Below, piece by piece: positions 26,093-34,519 of a stretch of DNA of 64,000 nt. Position numbers and translations under genes: made by a program. Origin of the DNA: Alphaproteobacteria bacterium. GTDB lineage: Bacteria; Pseudomonadota; Alphaproteobacteria; Caulobacterales; Hyphomonadaceae. A model generated the notes under the pieces. The model saw only the letters and a program-made list of their open reading frames with translations. It was not told the origin of the DNA and did no database searches. Position 1 is the stretch's first letter. Every line of letters begins with the position of its first letter. The DNA lies in contig JAGWYJ010000009.1 of assembly GCA_018969425.1 (NCBI GenBank), forward strand, positions 1 through 64,000, given 5' to 3'.

Positions 26093-26533
26093 TCAGGCTT
26101 CCATGGCGTCGCGAATTCGCGACGCCTGGGAGGCGAGGGCGTCCATGTCGGCCATGCGTCCCTGATGATGCGGCTGCAGCGGCAGGTTGTCGTATCTGGG
26201 GATCACGTGGACATGCAGGTGAAAGACGGTCTGACCGGCAGGGGCGCCGTTGAACTGTGTGACGATCACGCCGTCCGGATTGAGGGCGGTGACGACGGCT
26301 CTCGCGGTCTTCTGAACTCTCTCAAAAAGTCCCTTCAGTCTGTCTGAAGGCAGGTCGAGAAGGTTTCTGGCCTCGACGTGTCGCGGGACGACGAGACAGT
26401 GACCCTGACTCTGCGGAAAGATATCCATGAAGACCAGCGTGTCAGCATCTTCCCAGACTTTCACGCAGGGAGCCTCTCCGCGCAGGATTTTCGCGAAAAT
26501 GTTCGAGGCGTCGTAGGATCCCGTCAGGCTCAT
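26093..26533 (-). CDS. HIT-family (histidine triad) nucleotide-binding protein
   Basis: A 146-residue nucleotide hydrolase or transferase of the HIT superfamily. The N-terminal part reads NIFAKILRGEAP, LVFMDIFPQSQGHCLVVPRH, and the catalytic histidine triad is HLHVHVIP near residue 104-111. A C-terminal extension has PHHQGRM. The ATG at 26533 follows the upstream stop with one base between (TAGAATG). The physiological substrate of such proteins is often unclear. Confidence 0.93.
   Translation of the reverse strand: MSLTGSYDASNIFAKILRGEAPCVKVWEDADTLVFMDIFPQSQGHCLVVPRHVEARNLLDLPSDRLKGLFERVQKTARAVVTALNPDGVIVTQFNGAPAGQTVFHLHVHVIPRYDNLPLQPHHQGRMADMDALASQASRIRDAMEA
26105..26126. terminator. Perfect 22-bp palindrome between convergent ilvE and HIT genes
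   Basis: An uninterrupted 11+11 inverted repeat, with GGCGTCGCGAA as the left arm and an EcoRI site at the centre, lies 22 bases after the ilvE stop and inside the last codons of the HIT gene. As RNA it would fold into a very stable hairpin on either strand. No T tract follows; a bidirectional terminator or 3' stabiliser is the likely role. Confidence 0.5.
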
Positions 26534-26534
26534 T

Positions 26535-27752
26535 CTAAAATCCCTCTTCCTCTTCCGTGTCATGCGACGATCCGGGAGCGACCGTTACGTCCCGCCGGAA
26601 AGGCGTCAACTCCGAAAGATATTCCACGCCCTGCTCAACCGCGGCTCGTTCGCGGTCGAGATAGCGCGCCACCGCCTCGCGCAAAGGCGGATAGGCGATC
26701 CAGTGAGCGGATCGGGTGAGGTGCGGTTCGTATCCCCGGGCCAGTTTGTGCTCTCCCTGAGCCCCGGCTTCGACACGGGAGAGTCCCCGTTCGATCGCAA
26801 AATCCAGAGCCTGATAGTAACACAGTTCAAAATGCAGGAATGGGCGGTTGAGACTTCGTCCCCAATACCGGCCGTAAAGGGTGTCGGACCCGATGAAATT
26901 GAGGGCGGCCGCGATGGGCCGCCCGTCCAGGTAGGCGATCACCAGCAGCACCTGGTCGGCCATTCGCTCGTGAATTTTTTCGAAGAATGCGCGGTTCAGG
27001 TAGGGAGATCCCCACTTGCGGGAGCCGGTGTCCAGATAAAATCCGAAAAACGCGTCCCAGTGGCGAGGGGTCAGGGCGGCTCCGGTCGCGCGTTCGATCT
27101 GAAGGCCCTCCTGAGCGATCGAACGTTCGCGACGGATCATCTTTCTTTTTCGGGAGGTCAGGGCGCTCAGAAAGTCGTCAAACGACCGGTAGTTCCGGTT
27201 GATCCAGTGGAACTGCTGGTCGGTTCGCAGGAGAAGGCCCTTGTCTCCCAGCCAGCGCCAGTCCGGTTCGGTCAGGAAATTGAAGTGGGCTGACGAGGCG
27301 CCGGCCTCCTTCGCCAGGGTCACAGCGGCTCCAAGAAGGGTTTCGCGCACCCGGTCTGCGTCCGGACCTGTCCCAACCAGGAGGCGCGGGCCGGTGACTG
27401 GAGTGAAAGGCGATGCGCACAGGAGCTTAGGATAATAATGTCCTCCTGCGCGCTCGAGAGCGTCCGCCCACGCATGATCGAACACGAATTCCCCGCGTGA
27501 ATGCGACTTGAGGTAGGCCGGAAGCGCCCCCGTCAGCTCGCCTGTCGACCGGGTGACGAGAAAGTGCTGGGGAACCCACCCCGTCCTCGGAGAGGCGCAT
27601 CCCGCGCTTTCCATCGCTTCGAGAAAATCCCAGTCCATGAAGGGGTTGGAAGGATGGCCGGACGGGTGGGCGAGAGCGTTCCAGGCCGACCGGGGGATTG
27701 CGGTCATCGACGTTTCGAGTCGCGCTGTGAGTTTCTCAGGTTCAGCTGTCAT
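26535..27752 (-). CDS. FemAB-like / GNAT-fold protein (PF04339 type)
   Basis: A 405-residue cytosolic protein of the 'peptidogalycan biosynthesis/recognition' family, predicted double-GNAT acyltransferase. Typical stretches are ALAHPSGHPSNPFMDWDFLEAMESAGC, GWVPQHFLV, the SRKRKMIRRER block and GSDTLYGRYWG with LHFELCYYQALDFAIERGL and AGAQGEHKLARGYEPHLTRSAHW read in parts. The catalytic activity is not established. It sits between a phosphodiesterase gene (overlap of 11 bases) and the HIT gene. Confidence 0.87.
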   Translation of the reverse strand: MTAEPEKLTARLETSMTAIPRSAWNALAHPSGHPSNPFMDWDFLEAMESAGCASPRTGWVPQHFLVTRSTGELTGALPAYLKSHSRGEFVFDHAWADALERAGGHYYPKLLCASPFTPVTGPRLLVGTGPDADRVRETLLGAAVTLAKEAGASSAHFNFLTEPDWRWLGDKGLLLRTDQQFHWINRNYRSFDDFLSALTSRKRKMIRRERSIAQEGLQIERATGAALTPRHWDAFFGFYLDTGSRKWGSPYLNRAFFEKIHERMADQVLLVIAYLDGRPIAAALNFIGSDTLYGRYWGRSLNRPFLHFELCYYQALDFAIERGLSRVEAGAQGEHKLARGYEPHLTRSAHWIAYPPLREAVARYLDRERAAVEQGVEYLSELTPFRRDVTVAPGSSHDTEEEEGF

Positions 27753-28482
27753 GGGGTTGTCGGACCTCTTCGGGCTCGAGGCCCTCGAATATCGGCGCGT
27801 AGCCCGGGCGATCGGGAAGGTCCTCACGGCGTCTGACAGTCCATACGACGCAGGGCAGCGGACAGTCCGCGAACTCTCTTCGGGCGAGGAGGGCGAGGTT
27901 GGGTCCTGCAAAGGCGCAACCGCGGGTCATCATCCAGTCGAGAAGGCCGCCCAGATCCTGGTCGGTCGACGCATCGACCAATAGTCCGATGGGTATCTGG
28001 GGTGCAGAGGCGAGAAGCGTTTGGACGGTATCCGTACTGAAGCTCATCAGCGCGAAGCGTCCTTGGGCTCCGGAAAGCAGTCGCAGAGCTTTCCAGGCGA
28101 TTTCCTCTGGGTCGCTGTACGCCTTGAGTTCAATCAGCATCGGTGTCTCACCGAGCGCGGCGATCGCCTCTTCAAGGGTCGGGACGGCTGATCCGTCCGG
28201 AAACCGGAGCGTCTTAAGTTCGGCAAGGTCCAGGTCCCTCAGACGTGACGGGAGACCCCACATGCGCCGCAGGTCTTCGTCATGAAAGACAATCGCCTCG
28301 CCATCCCGGGACAGCCCGACATCCATCTCGACGCCTAAACCGCAACGGCGCGCCGCGATGAAAGATGCGATCGTATTCTCGCCGGGTCCATCAGGGCGCC
28401 AGAGTCCCCGGTGGGCGTACTGGTGACGTGAAACGTCCCATGAGGGATGCGCGAGCCGCCTACTGGAATTCGACAACCGCAT
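27742..28482 (-). CDS. Glycerophosphodiester phosphodiesterase
   Basis: GDPD TIM-barrel enzyme that hydrolyses glycerophosphodiesters to glycerol-3-phosphate and an alcohol. The 246-residue protein has AHRGLW (catalytic His near 29), GENTIASF, the metal-binding EMDVGLSRDGEAIVFHDEDL in parts, LIELK and a C-terminal VWTVRR. No signal peptide, so it acts in the cytosol. The ATG at 28482 has GGAGG upstream and overlaps the ridA 3' end by 23 bases. Confidence 0.92.
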   Translation of the reverse strand: MRLSNSSRRLAHPSWDVSRHQYAHRGLWRPDGPGENTIASFIAARRCGLGVEMDVGLSRDGEAIVFHDEDLRRMWGLPSRLRDLDLAELKTLRFPDGSAVPTLEEAIAALGETPMLIELKAYSDPEEIAWKALRLLSGAQGRFALMSFSTDTVQTLLASAPQIPIGLLVDASTDQDLGGLLDWMMTRGCAFAGPNLALLARREFADCPLPCVVWTVRRREDLPDRPGYAPIFEGLEPEEVRQPHDS

Positions 28483-28915
28483 CGACCTCCACAGCGACAC
28501 CGAACGGCAGGACCGGACAGGCCACCGCTGAACGGGCGTGACGACCTCTGTCTCCGAACGCCAGGACCATGAGGTCGGAGCAGCCGTTCATGACCTGCGG
28601 TATGTCCGTGAAATCCGGGGCGCAGTTCACGAAACCGCCAAGCTTGACGATACGAACCACTCTCTCGAGATCTTCCAGCGCCGCCCTGATCTGAGCAATC
28701 AGGTTTATGGCGCACAGGCGAGCGGCGTCTCGCCCCTCTTCGAGGGTCATGGTCTCTCCCAGGCGCCCGCGAACCAGGCCGTGGGGCCCCATCGAGATCT
28801 GACCTGAAACGAAGAGAAGCTTACCTGTCATCACGAACGGGACGTAGTTGGCCGCGGGTGCGCTCGGGCTCGGCAAAATGACGCCGGCGGTCTCAAGGCG
28901 GGACAAAACGCTCAT
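28460..28915 (-). CDS. RidA-family protein
   Basis: A 151-residue member of the RidA/YjgF family; true RidA removes reactive enamine/imine intermediates of PLP enzymes. Features are FVMTGKLLFVSGQIS, the INLIAQIRAALEDLERVVRIVKLGGFVN stretch in parts, and the signature RSAVACPVLPFGVAVEVDAVVEF, which includes the substrate-binding Arg. It is longer than RidA proper (about 128) and belongs to the YjgH/Rid subgroups of unclear function. First gene of a ridA-GDPD-FemAB-HIT run. Confidence 0.92.
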   Translation of the reverse strand: MSVLSRLETAGVILPSPSAPAANYVPFVMTGKLLFVSGQISMGPHGLVRGRLGETMTLEEGRDAARLCAINLIAQIRAALEDLERVVRIVKLGGFVNCAPDFTDIPQVMNGCSDLMVLAFGDRGRHARSAVACPVLPFGVAVEVDAVVEFQ

Positions 28916-28959
28916 GGTCGTTACCTCAGCTGATTCAGGCTTCTTCTATGGGCTAACGC

Positions 28960-28984
28960 CGCCCTTTCCAAATCCGAAAGGGCG
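28960..28984 (-). terminator. Strong hairpin downstream of dinB
   Basis: Perfect 9-bp stem CGCCCTTTC (28960-28968) with GAAAGGGCG (28976-28984), loop of 7 bases, 8 bases after the dinB stop. It is the best terminator candidate between dinB and ridA, although there is no long T run. Confidence 0.5.
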
Positions 28985-28992
28985 CCGGCTCG

Positions 28993-30330
28993 TCATGTCG
29001 TTGATTTTCGCGATCTCAGCCTCATTCCGCGACCGGTTGTGGCTGAGCCGCTGCCGAAGCGGGAGCGCACCGCATCGGCGGCCCTTTCGGCGGCCGCTCT
29101 TTTGAGGGACGCGGGCTCGGCAAGATCGAGACGATCGTCTCCGGCAGGGGAGAGGTCGGACAAGCCGACACCTATCAGGCGATAGCGGACGGCCCTGGGT
29201 TCAGCCTGAAGAAGGTGGAGACAGGTCTGGAACAGGATCCTCGACAGCTGGGTCGGAGAGTGCAGGGTTCGTCGCCGTGTCACGGTCTGGAAGCGGGCCG
29301 TTTTCAGCTTGAGGGTCACAACGCGCCCCTCCACCCCATGCGCCTTGGCGCGTGCCGAGGTCTGCTCGCAAAGGCCGTAGAGCGCGTCTTCAAGGAAAGA
29401 TGGGTCAGCCGTATCCTGGCCGAACGTCGTCTCCGAGGACACGCTCCGGCGATCTCCTCCGGGAGTGATCGGCGTCGCATCGCGGCCCCAGGCGCGCTCG
29501 TGAAGTCTCCGGCCCATCTCCCCGTGTCTGCGCATCAGAGTTTCCCGGGACATCGCCTGAAGGTCGGCAATCCTGACACATCCTTCCTCCGCGAGGCGGG
29601 CGGTCAGCGTCTTCCCAACCCCGCCGATCACCGAAACGGGTCGACCGGCGAGCCACCGGGGCGCCTCGAGCTCCGACAATGCGTAAAATCCCCGGGGTTT
29701 GTCGGCCTCGCTCGCCAGCTTGGCCAGAAATCGATTGGACGCGATCCCAATCGAGACGGTCAGTCCCATTTCAAGTTCAATGCGCGCCTGCAGCTCCATC
29801 ATCAGCCTGGCCGGGCTGGCCTTGTGAAGCCTCTGCGTTCCCGACAGATCGAGATAGGCTTCGTCGATTGACACCGTTTCGACCAGGGGGGTCAGCTCGT
29901 GGAGCAGAGACCGTATGCGCCGCGCCTCGCGTACGTAGGCATCCATGCGGGGGCGAAGGACGACGGCCTCAGGACACGCCTTCAACGCCTGGAACATGGG
30001 CATCGCCGAGCGCACGCCGTAGGAGCGGGCTATATAGCAACATGTTGATACCACTCCTCTTTTTCCGCCCCCGACGATGACTGGACGCGAGGCGAGCGAG
30101 GGGTCGTCACGCTTTTCAACGGCAGCGAAGAAAGCGTCGCAATCCATATGCGCGACCGCCAGACTGTTCAGCGATGGATGAAAGACAAGGCGTGCGGACC
30201 GGCAGGACGGGCAGGTCCTCGCTGTCGGCGGCACATCGCGCCGACAGTCCCGGCACAGGCCTTCCTCCTGGCCCGGGACTGCGCCGGTTCTCGCCGTTGG
30301 GTCGCCTGGACTGGGTTGCGGCATCGTCAT
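28993..30330 (-). CDS. dinB: DNA polymerase IV (Y family) with N-terminal zinc-binding motif
   Basis: Error-prone translesion polymerase. About 445 residues from ATG 30330 (a second ATG lies two codons on). An N-terminal extension carries two CxxC pairs, CRDC and CPSC, 10 residues apart, followed by the catalytic domain: MDCDAFFAAVEKRDDP, the steric-gate and finger region, SIDEAYLDLSG with the catalytic Asp-Glu, GIASNRFLAKLASEADKP, and the little-finger domain. No beta-clamp motif is obvious at the C-terminus. No ribosome site precedes either ATG, so translation may be leaderless. I see no GTTC-N7-GTTC LexA box upstream. Confidence 0.93.
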   Translation of the reverse strand: MTMPQPSPGDPTARTGAVPGQEEGLCRDCRRDVPPTARTCPSCRSARLVFHPSLNSLAVAHMDCDAFFAAVEKRDDPSLASRPVIVGGGKRGVVSTCCYIARSYGVRSAMPMFQALKACPEAVVLRPRMDAYVREARRIRSLLHELTPLVETVSIDEAYLDLSGTQRLHKASPARLMMELQARIELEMGLTVSIGIASNRFLAKLASEADKPRGFYALSELEAPRWLAGRPVSVIGGVGKTLTARLAEEGCVRIADLQAMSRETLMRRHGEMGRRLHERAWGRDATPITPGGDRRSVSSETTFGQDTADPSFLEDALYGLCEQTSARAKAHGVEGRVVTLKLKTARFQTVTRRRTLHSPTQLSRILFQTCLHLLQAEPRAVRYRLIGVGLSDLSPAGDDRLDLAEPASLKRAAAERAADAVRSRFGSGSATTGRGMRLRSRKSTT

Positions 30331-30334
30331 GAGA

Positions 30335-30380
30335 CTGTTTGAAATGCTACTTGATGTTGTCAAAGAGCAGTTAACACTAT
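30335..30380. promoter_or_regulatory. Overlapping divergent promoters for dinB and divK
   Basis: On the minus strand TTGACA (30363-30358), a 17-base spacer and AAACAG (30340-30335) would start dinB mRNA at or near its ATG. On the plus strand TTGATG (30351-30356), an 18-base spacer and CACTAT (30375-30380) would drive divK-pleD. The two -35 elements overlap the same 13 bases. The -10 boxes are weak, so this is tentative. Confidence 0.35.
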
Positions 30381-30440
30381 CAGGTCTAGAGTGGCAGCAG
30401 CGGCGGGAATCACCCCGCCCGTGTCGAGCGTGATGCAGCC

Positions 30441-30881
30441 ATGGCGACTGCGGCAGCCAAGAAAGTCCTTGTGGTCGAGGACAATGAGCTCAACATGAAG
30501 CTCTTCTGCGACCTGCTGGACGCGTTCGGGTACGAGACCGTCCAGAGTCGGGACGGTCTGCGGGCGGTTGATCTCACGCGTGAGCACCGGCCTGATCTCA
30601 TCATTATGGATATTCAGCTCCCCGAGGTCTCGGGTCTTGATCTCACACGCTGGATCAAGGACGACGCATCGATCGCAGATATTCCCATTATGGCCGTCAC
30701 AGCGTTCGCCATGCGTCAGGATGAGCAGCATGTCCGCGAGGCGGGCTGCGAGGCGTATATGTCGAAGCCCATCCAGATGATGCCCTTCATCAATACGGTC
30801 AACCAGCTCACCTCGCTGCGAGGGGCGTCTCCGGCCAGAGCTTCCGCCCCGTCGTCGCCCCCGCGGAGACCCTCGAGATGA
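30441..30881 (+). CDS. divK: Cell-cycle response regulator DivK
   Basis: Single-domain receiver that controls the DivL-CckA-CtrA pathway and asymmetric division. The 146-residue protein has [23 protein letters not shown], phospho-acceptor Asp57 in [13 protein letters not shown], Thr in AVTAFAM and Lys in YMSKPI. It ends with a Ser/Pro/Arg-rich tail of about 20 residues that Caulobacter DivK lacks. Its stop overlaps the pleD start (ATGA), as in Caulobacter where divK and pleD form one operon. Confidence 0.95.
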   Translation: MATAAAKKVLVVEDNELNMKLFCDLLDAFGYETVQSRDGLRAVDLTREHRPDLIIMDIQLPEVSGLDLTRWIKDDASIADIPIMAVTAFAMRQDEQHVREAGCEAYMSKPIQMMPFINTVNQLTSLRGASPARASAPSSPPRRPSR

Positions 30882-32263
30882 CCTCGAGGGTCCTTGTTGT
30901 CGACGACATCGAGGCGAACCGAAGGCTGCTCCGGGCGAAGCTCAGCAGGGAGTATTTTCATGTCACCCTCGCCGTGGACGGGTATGACGCCCTCGAACGG
31001 GCGGTGGCTGAGGAACCCGACGTCATCCTGATGGATGTGATGATGCCGCGTATGGACGGCGTCGAAGCCTGTCGGCAACTGAAGGCTGATCCGAGAACTG
31101 AACATATTCCTGTGGTTCTGGTGACGGCGCTCAATGAGCGTGAGGACCGCCTGAGAGGCCTGGGGGCGGGAGCGGACGACTTCCTGACCAAGCCTGTGAA
31201 CGATGTGCATCTGCTTTCGCGCGTGAGAGCCCTGACGCGCTTTAAAATGGTGGCGGACGAGCTGCGCAAGCGGGAGGCGAGCGGTCGTCGCCTCGGCTCG
31301 ATCGACCTCGCAACGTCCGCACGCATGACGGAGCCGGCGCGCATCCTCGTCGTAGACGAGAATGAACGGCAGGCGCGGCGCATCTGTCGGTATCTCGAAG
31401 GCCTTCATCGCCCGATCTCCATGACCGAAGCGAGCCAGCTCGGCGTAAGCACCGCTCTGGTCGATCTCATGATCATTTCGATGTCGAATGAGCGCGTCGA
31501 TACGCTGCGGCTGTGCGGGTATCTGCGCTCCCTCGAGGCGACCCGGGATCTTCCCATTCTTCTGGTCGCTGACGTGTCTGAGGAAAAGGCGGCTGTCCGG
31601 GCGCTCGAGATCGGGGCTTCGGATATCGTGTTCAAGCCGATCGATCATGAGGAGCTGAACGCCCGGGTCAAGACACAGGTGCGCAAGAAGCGCTATCTCG
31701 ACATGCTTCGGCAGCGTCTTGACCAGTCTATGGAGCTCGCGGTCACCGATCAGCTCACAGGGCTTCACAACCGACGCTACATGACCGGTCAGCTGGTTCA
31801 GTTTCTCAATCGCGCCAACCGGGGCGGGTCGCCCGTCTCCATCCTTCTCGCTGACCTCGATCATTTCAAGAAGATCAACGATTTCTATGGGCACAATGCA
31901 GGTGATGAGGTTCTGAGGGAGTTTTCCCGACGCCTGCAGGATAACATACGCCCTGCTGATCTCGCCTGCCGGTTCGGGGGGGAGGAATTCATCGTGATCA
32001 TGCCTGACACGACGGCCGCCCTTGCGGTTCAGGCGGCGGAAAGATTGCGTGTGAAGATCTCCGAGCGCCCCTTTCAGCTGGAGCCTGGAGAAAGTCTCAA
32101 CGTGACCATGAGCGGAGGGGTTGCGACTGTCCGGGCTCCCGACGATACGGTCGAGGGACTGATCGGACGAGCGGACGATGCGCTTTACCGCGCCAAGCGG
32201 GGGGGGCGTAATCTTGTGGAGCCTGAGAGGGCGCCGACGTCGGCCCCGTCTCAGACGGCTTAA
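30878..32263 (+). CDS. pleD: Diguanylate cyclase response regulator PleD
   Basis: Makes cyclic di-GMP at the differentiating pole after phosphorylation. The 461-residue order is REC1-REC2-GGDEF. REC1 has VVDD (7-10), Asp53 in [17 protein letters not shown] and a KPV lysine. REC2 (about 150-270) lacks the phospho-acceptor Asp (LMIISMS at that place) as in known PleD, and serves as a dimer adaptor. The active site is FGGEEF near 366-371 and the inhibitory I-site is RPAD just ahead of it, so product inhibition is expected. Confidence 0.95.
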   Translation: MTSRVLVVDDIEANRRLLRAKLSREYFHVTLAVDGYDALERAVAEEPDVILMDVMMPRMDGVEACRQLKADPRTEHIPVVLVTALNEREDRLRGLGAGADDFLTKPVNDVHLLSRVRALTRFKMVADELRKREASGRRLGSIDLATSARMTEPARILVVDENERQARRICRYLEGLHRPISMTEASQLGVSTALVDLMIISMSNERVDTLRLCGYLRSLEATRDLPILLVADVSEEKAAVRALEIGASDIVFKPIDHEELNARVKTQVRKKRYLDMLRQRLDQSMELAVTDQLTGLHNRRYMTGQLVQFLNRANRGGSPVSILLADLDHFKKINDFYGHNAGDEVLREFSRRLQDNIRPADLACRFGGEEFIVIMPDTTAALAVQAAERLRVKISERPFQLEPGESLNVTMSGGVATVRAPDDTVEGLIGRADDALYRAKRGGRNLVEPERAPTSAPSQTA

Positions 32264-32294
32264 CTTTCTTTTCAAGGCGGGGCATAAGACCGCC

Positions 32295-32516
32295 ATGAGC
32301 ATCAACCCAAGTGTCCCCGACGTCGGTGAAGCGAAGCTTCGTTACCTGGATGCGGATTTTGAAGTCCTCCGTCCAGGGCGGTTCGTCGTGTGTTCAGTGA
32401 CCGGGCGTCGTATCGCTCTTGAAGATCTGCGCTACTGGAGCGTGGAGCTCCAGGAGGCGTTTTTTGATGCGGAGACCGCGTTCAAGCGCTGGAAGCAGGT
32501 GAAGGCGGCGCCGTGA
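32295..32516 (+). CDS. DUF2093 domain protein
   Basis: A 73-residue conserved alphaproteobacterial protein. The core reads LRYLDADFEVLRPGRFVVCSVTGRRIALEDLRYWSVELQEAF in sequence parts, with a C-terminal helix ending FKRWK. Function unknown; homologues are often beside lpxK or other lipid A genes, and here lpxK is 2 kb away on the other strand. The ATG at 32295 follows pleD by 31 bases; the stop overlaps the next gene by four bases (GTGA). Confidence 0.88.
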   Translation: MSINPSVPDVGEAKLRYLDADFEVLRPGRFVVCSVTGRRIALEDLRYWSVELQEAFFDAETAFKRWKQVKAAP

Positions 32517-33526
32517 AGCCTACCATTCTTGCGGGTTTGCTTGTCTGTTCGGCGCTTGGAGGCGGGTGCGCGTCCTCTCCGGTTCCGTTCTCACCTCCAC
32601 AGACGTCAGCGGGCGCGTCCTCGTCCCAGGGGGAAAGAGTTCCGCCTGCGTCCACTGAGGCCGAACCTTCGGGCAGACCTGCCGTAACTGCGAGCCGATC
32701 GCCTCTGGAGTGCTCTCAGACGGCGCTTCAGGGCGGATACATTGTCTGCCGCACTCATCCGCTTATGGTTGTGACGCTGGACGGAGATCCCGTTGCGCGC
32801 GCCGACGCTCAGGGCCTTGCGGTGATCGGTCTTTCGAGGAGTCAACCTCCGACTGCGGTCATAGGGCTGGCGCCGCCTCTGGATGAGCCTGCCCCGTTCG
32901 ACGTTCGGACCGCGAGGGCGGATGTCGGCGTTTCGCCTCGCACGGACGGCGTCAGCCGTTTCACGATGGCGTGCGGAAAGATTGCTCCGCAGACGGCCGA
33001 GGAAGCGCGTCACGCGGAAGTCTCCGAGGAGAAAAAGGCCGAAGCGTTGAAGGAGGTCTTTCCTCCAAGCGGGGATCTGTCCTTCATTCTTCCCGCCAAG
33101 GGGCGCACATCAAGTCCTTTTGGGGCAGTGCGAACCTACGTGCCGGACACGTCGTCCTGTCAGGGAAGGACCAGCGTCCATAATGGTCTTGATATTGCGG
33201 TTCCAACCGGGACGGAGGTTCTTGCGCCGGCCGCAGGCGTCGTCCTCCTTGCCGATCCTGATCTCTATTTCGAGGGCGGAGCCGTTTTTATCGATCATGG
33301 CCGGGGCCTGGTTTCGGTGCTCATGCATATGAGCCGTGTGGACGCCCGCACCGGGGATAGGGTCGTTCAGGGTCAACCCCTCGGCCTTTCAGGGGCGACC
33401 GGGCGCGTGACCGGGCCGCACGTGCACTGGGGCCTCAAATTTCGGAACCTGACATCAGCGGATCGCAGCGGGGACCTCTGGATCGACCCCTCAGTTGCTC
33501 TGTCGTCAGCCGGCGGGTCTCTGTGA
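32513..33526 (+). CDS. M23-family (LytM) peptidoglycan endopeptidase, exported
   Basis: A 337-residue cell-wall peptidase. The N-terminus is a signal peptide ending at GGGC (Cys19), possibly a lipobox although not a perfect one. A Ser/Pro-rich linker (25-60) and an unassigned domain precede the C-terminal LytM domain, where metal ligands are visible as SVHNGLDIAVP (His and Asp about 222-227) and GPHVHWGL (about 302-309). The conserved first His and the HxH are intact, so it should be active rather than an EnvC-like activator. GTG start coupled to DUF2093; the 3' end overlaps lpxL by 21 bases. Confidence 0.88.
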   Translation: MKPTILAGLLVCSALGGGCASSPVPFSPPQTSAGASSSQGERVPPASTEAEPSGRPAVTASRSPLECSQTALQGGYIVCRTHPLMVVTLDGDPVARADAQGLAVIGLSRSQPPTAVIGLAPPLDEPAPFDVRTARADVGVSPRTDGVSRFTMACGKIAPQTAEEARHAEVSEEKKAEALKEVFPPSGDLSFILPAKGRTSSPFGAVRTYVPDTSSCQGRTSVHNGLDIAVPTGTEVLAPAAGVVLLADPDLYFEGGAVFIDHGRGLVSVLMHMSRVDARTGDRVVQGQPLGLSGATGRVTGPHVHWGLKFRNLTSADRSGDLWIDPSVALSSAGGSL

Positions 33527-34519
33527 CCCCATGACCCCGGCCTCAACCCAGGCCTCTTTCGGCCAGCGGTTGTGCATCCAGAACCATTGATCCGGGGTTT
33601 CCTTAATCCGGGCCTCCATGAACCTGTTTATGCGTGCGACCATATCCGAAACAGCGAGGGTCCCCTCAAGTCCGGCTTGCGGTTCAATCGGGTCGTGGAC
33701 CGTGACCTGATACCGTGCGGGTCCGAGACGAGAGGTGGTGACGGGGATGAGAGGGCATCCATAGCGCAGCGCTAGACGGCTTGGTCCCGGGGCCGTCATC
33801 GCCTCGTGGCCGAAAAAGGGCGCCGGCAGACCCTGATTGAACTTCTGGTCGTTCATGAGCGCAACCGCCCGTCCGCGAGCCAGGGCGCGCATGAGATCGC
33901 GCGTTCCGGCGCCCTTGGGGGTGAGAACATGCACTCCATAGTCGTATCGCGCCCTGGCGATCCGCCTGTCGATGAAGGGGTTATTGGCCGCCCGATAGGT
34001 AATCTGACACTTTGAAAGACGTCGGCTCAGAACAGCCGCAACGAGCTCCCAGTTGGCGAAATGTCCCGATATGATGACGGCGGGACGCCCGGAGCTTTCG
34101 ATCTGCTGCAGACGCTCTTCTCCGACGATTGTGAGGCGTCCGTCCGGATGATCGGGATCAAAGTCGGCGAGATGCGGCATCTCTCCGGCAATGCGCCCGA
34201 CATTTTCCCACGCGCTGAGGGCCACCGCCTGAACCTTGGGTTCATCCCAACCCGGAAAGGCGAGCCGGAGGTTCCGAAGGGTCGTTCTGTGGGCTGCCGT
34301 AAGAGGCCCCAGACGACGCATGAGTTTCGCTCCAAGATCAGAGGCCTTTTCAGGGGAGCGAGACTTCATGCGGTCCCAGTAGAGAAGATCCCACGCAAGC
34401 GCCTCGAGGCGCCAGATGAAGCGCTGCCAGAGCGTTGAGCGGTTATCGATGTCCTGAGGGCGAACATATCGCCCGCGGGCCGGATCTTCTCCTCCGGGCT
34501 CGAGCCTTCCCTCGGTCAC
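33506..34519 (-). CDS. LpxL/HtrB-type lipid A acyltransferase
   Basis: A 337-residue inner-membrane acyltransferase of the LpxL/LpxM family that puts secondary acyl chains on Kdo-lipid A. Visible are an N-terminal membrane region (FIWRLEALAWDLLYWDRM), the HX4(D/E) catalytic motif SGHFANWE (about 163-170), the ALMNDQKFNQGLPAPFFGH block and WFWMHNRWPKE near the end. A GTG start overlaps the lpxK stop by four bases. It is last in the DUF374-waaA-lpxK-lpxL operon. Confidence 0.9.
   Translation of the reverse strand: MTEGRLEPGGEDPARGRYVRPQDIDNRSTLWQRFIWRLEALAWDLLYWDRMKSRSPEKASDLGAKLMRRLGPLTAAHRTTLRNLRLAFPGWDEPKVQAVALSAWENVGRIAGEMPHLADFDPDHPDGRLTIVGEERLQQIESSGRPAVIISGHFANWELVAAVLSRRLSKCQITYRAANNPFIDRRIARARYDYGVHVLTPKGAGTRDLMRALARGRAVALMNDQKFNQGLPAPFFGHEAMTAPGPSRLALRYGCPLIPVTTSRLGPARYQVTVHDPIEPQAGLEGTLAVSDMVARINRFMEARIKETPDQWFWMHNRWPKEAWVEAGVMGSQRPAG

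Noticed and set aside
30716-32305. 529-codon minus-strand frame opposite divK-pleD
   Set aside because: Antisense to the GGDEF and receiver domains, no ribosome site, composition typical of a shadow frame.
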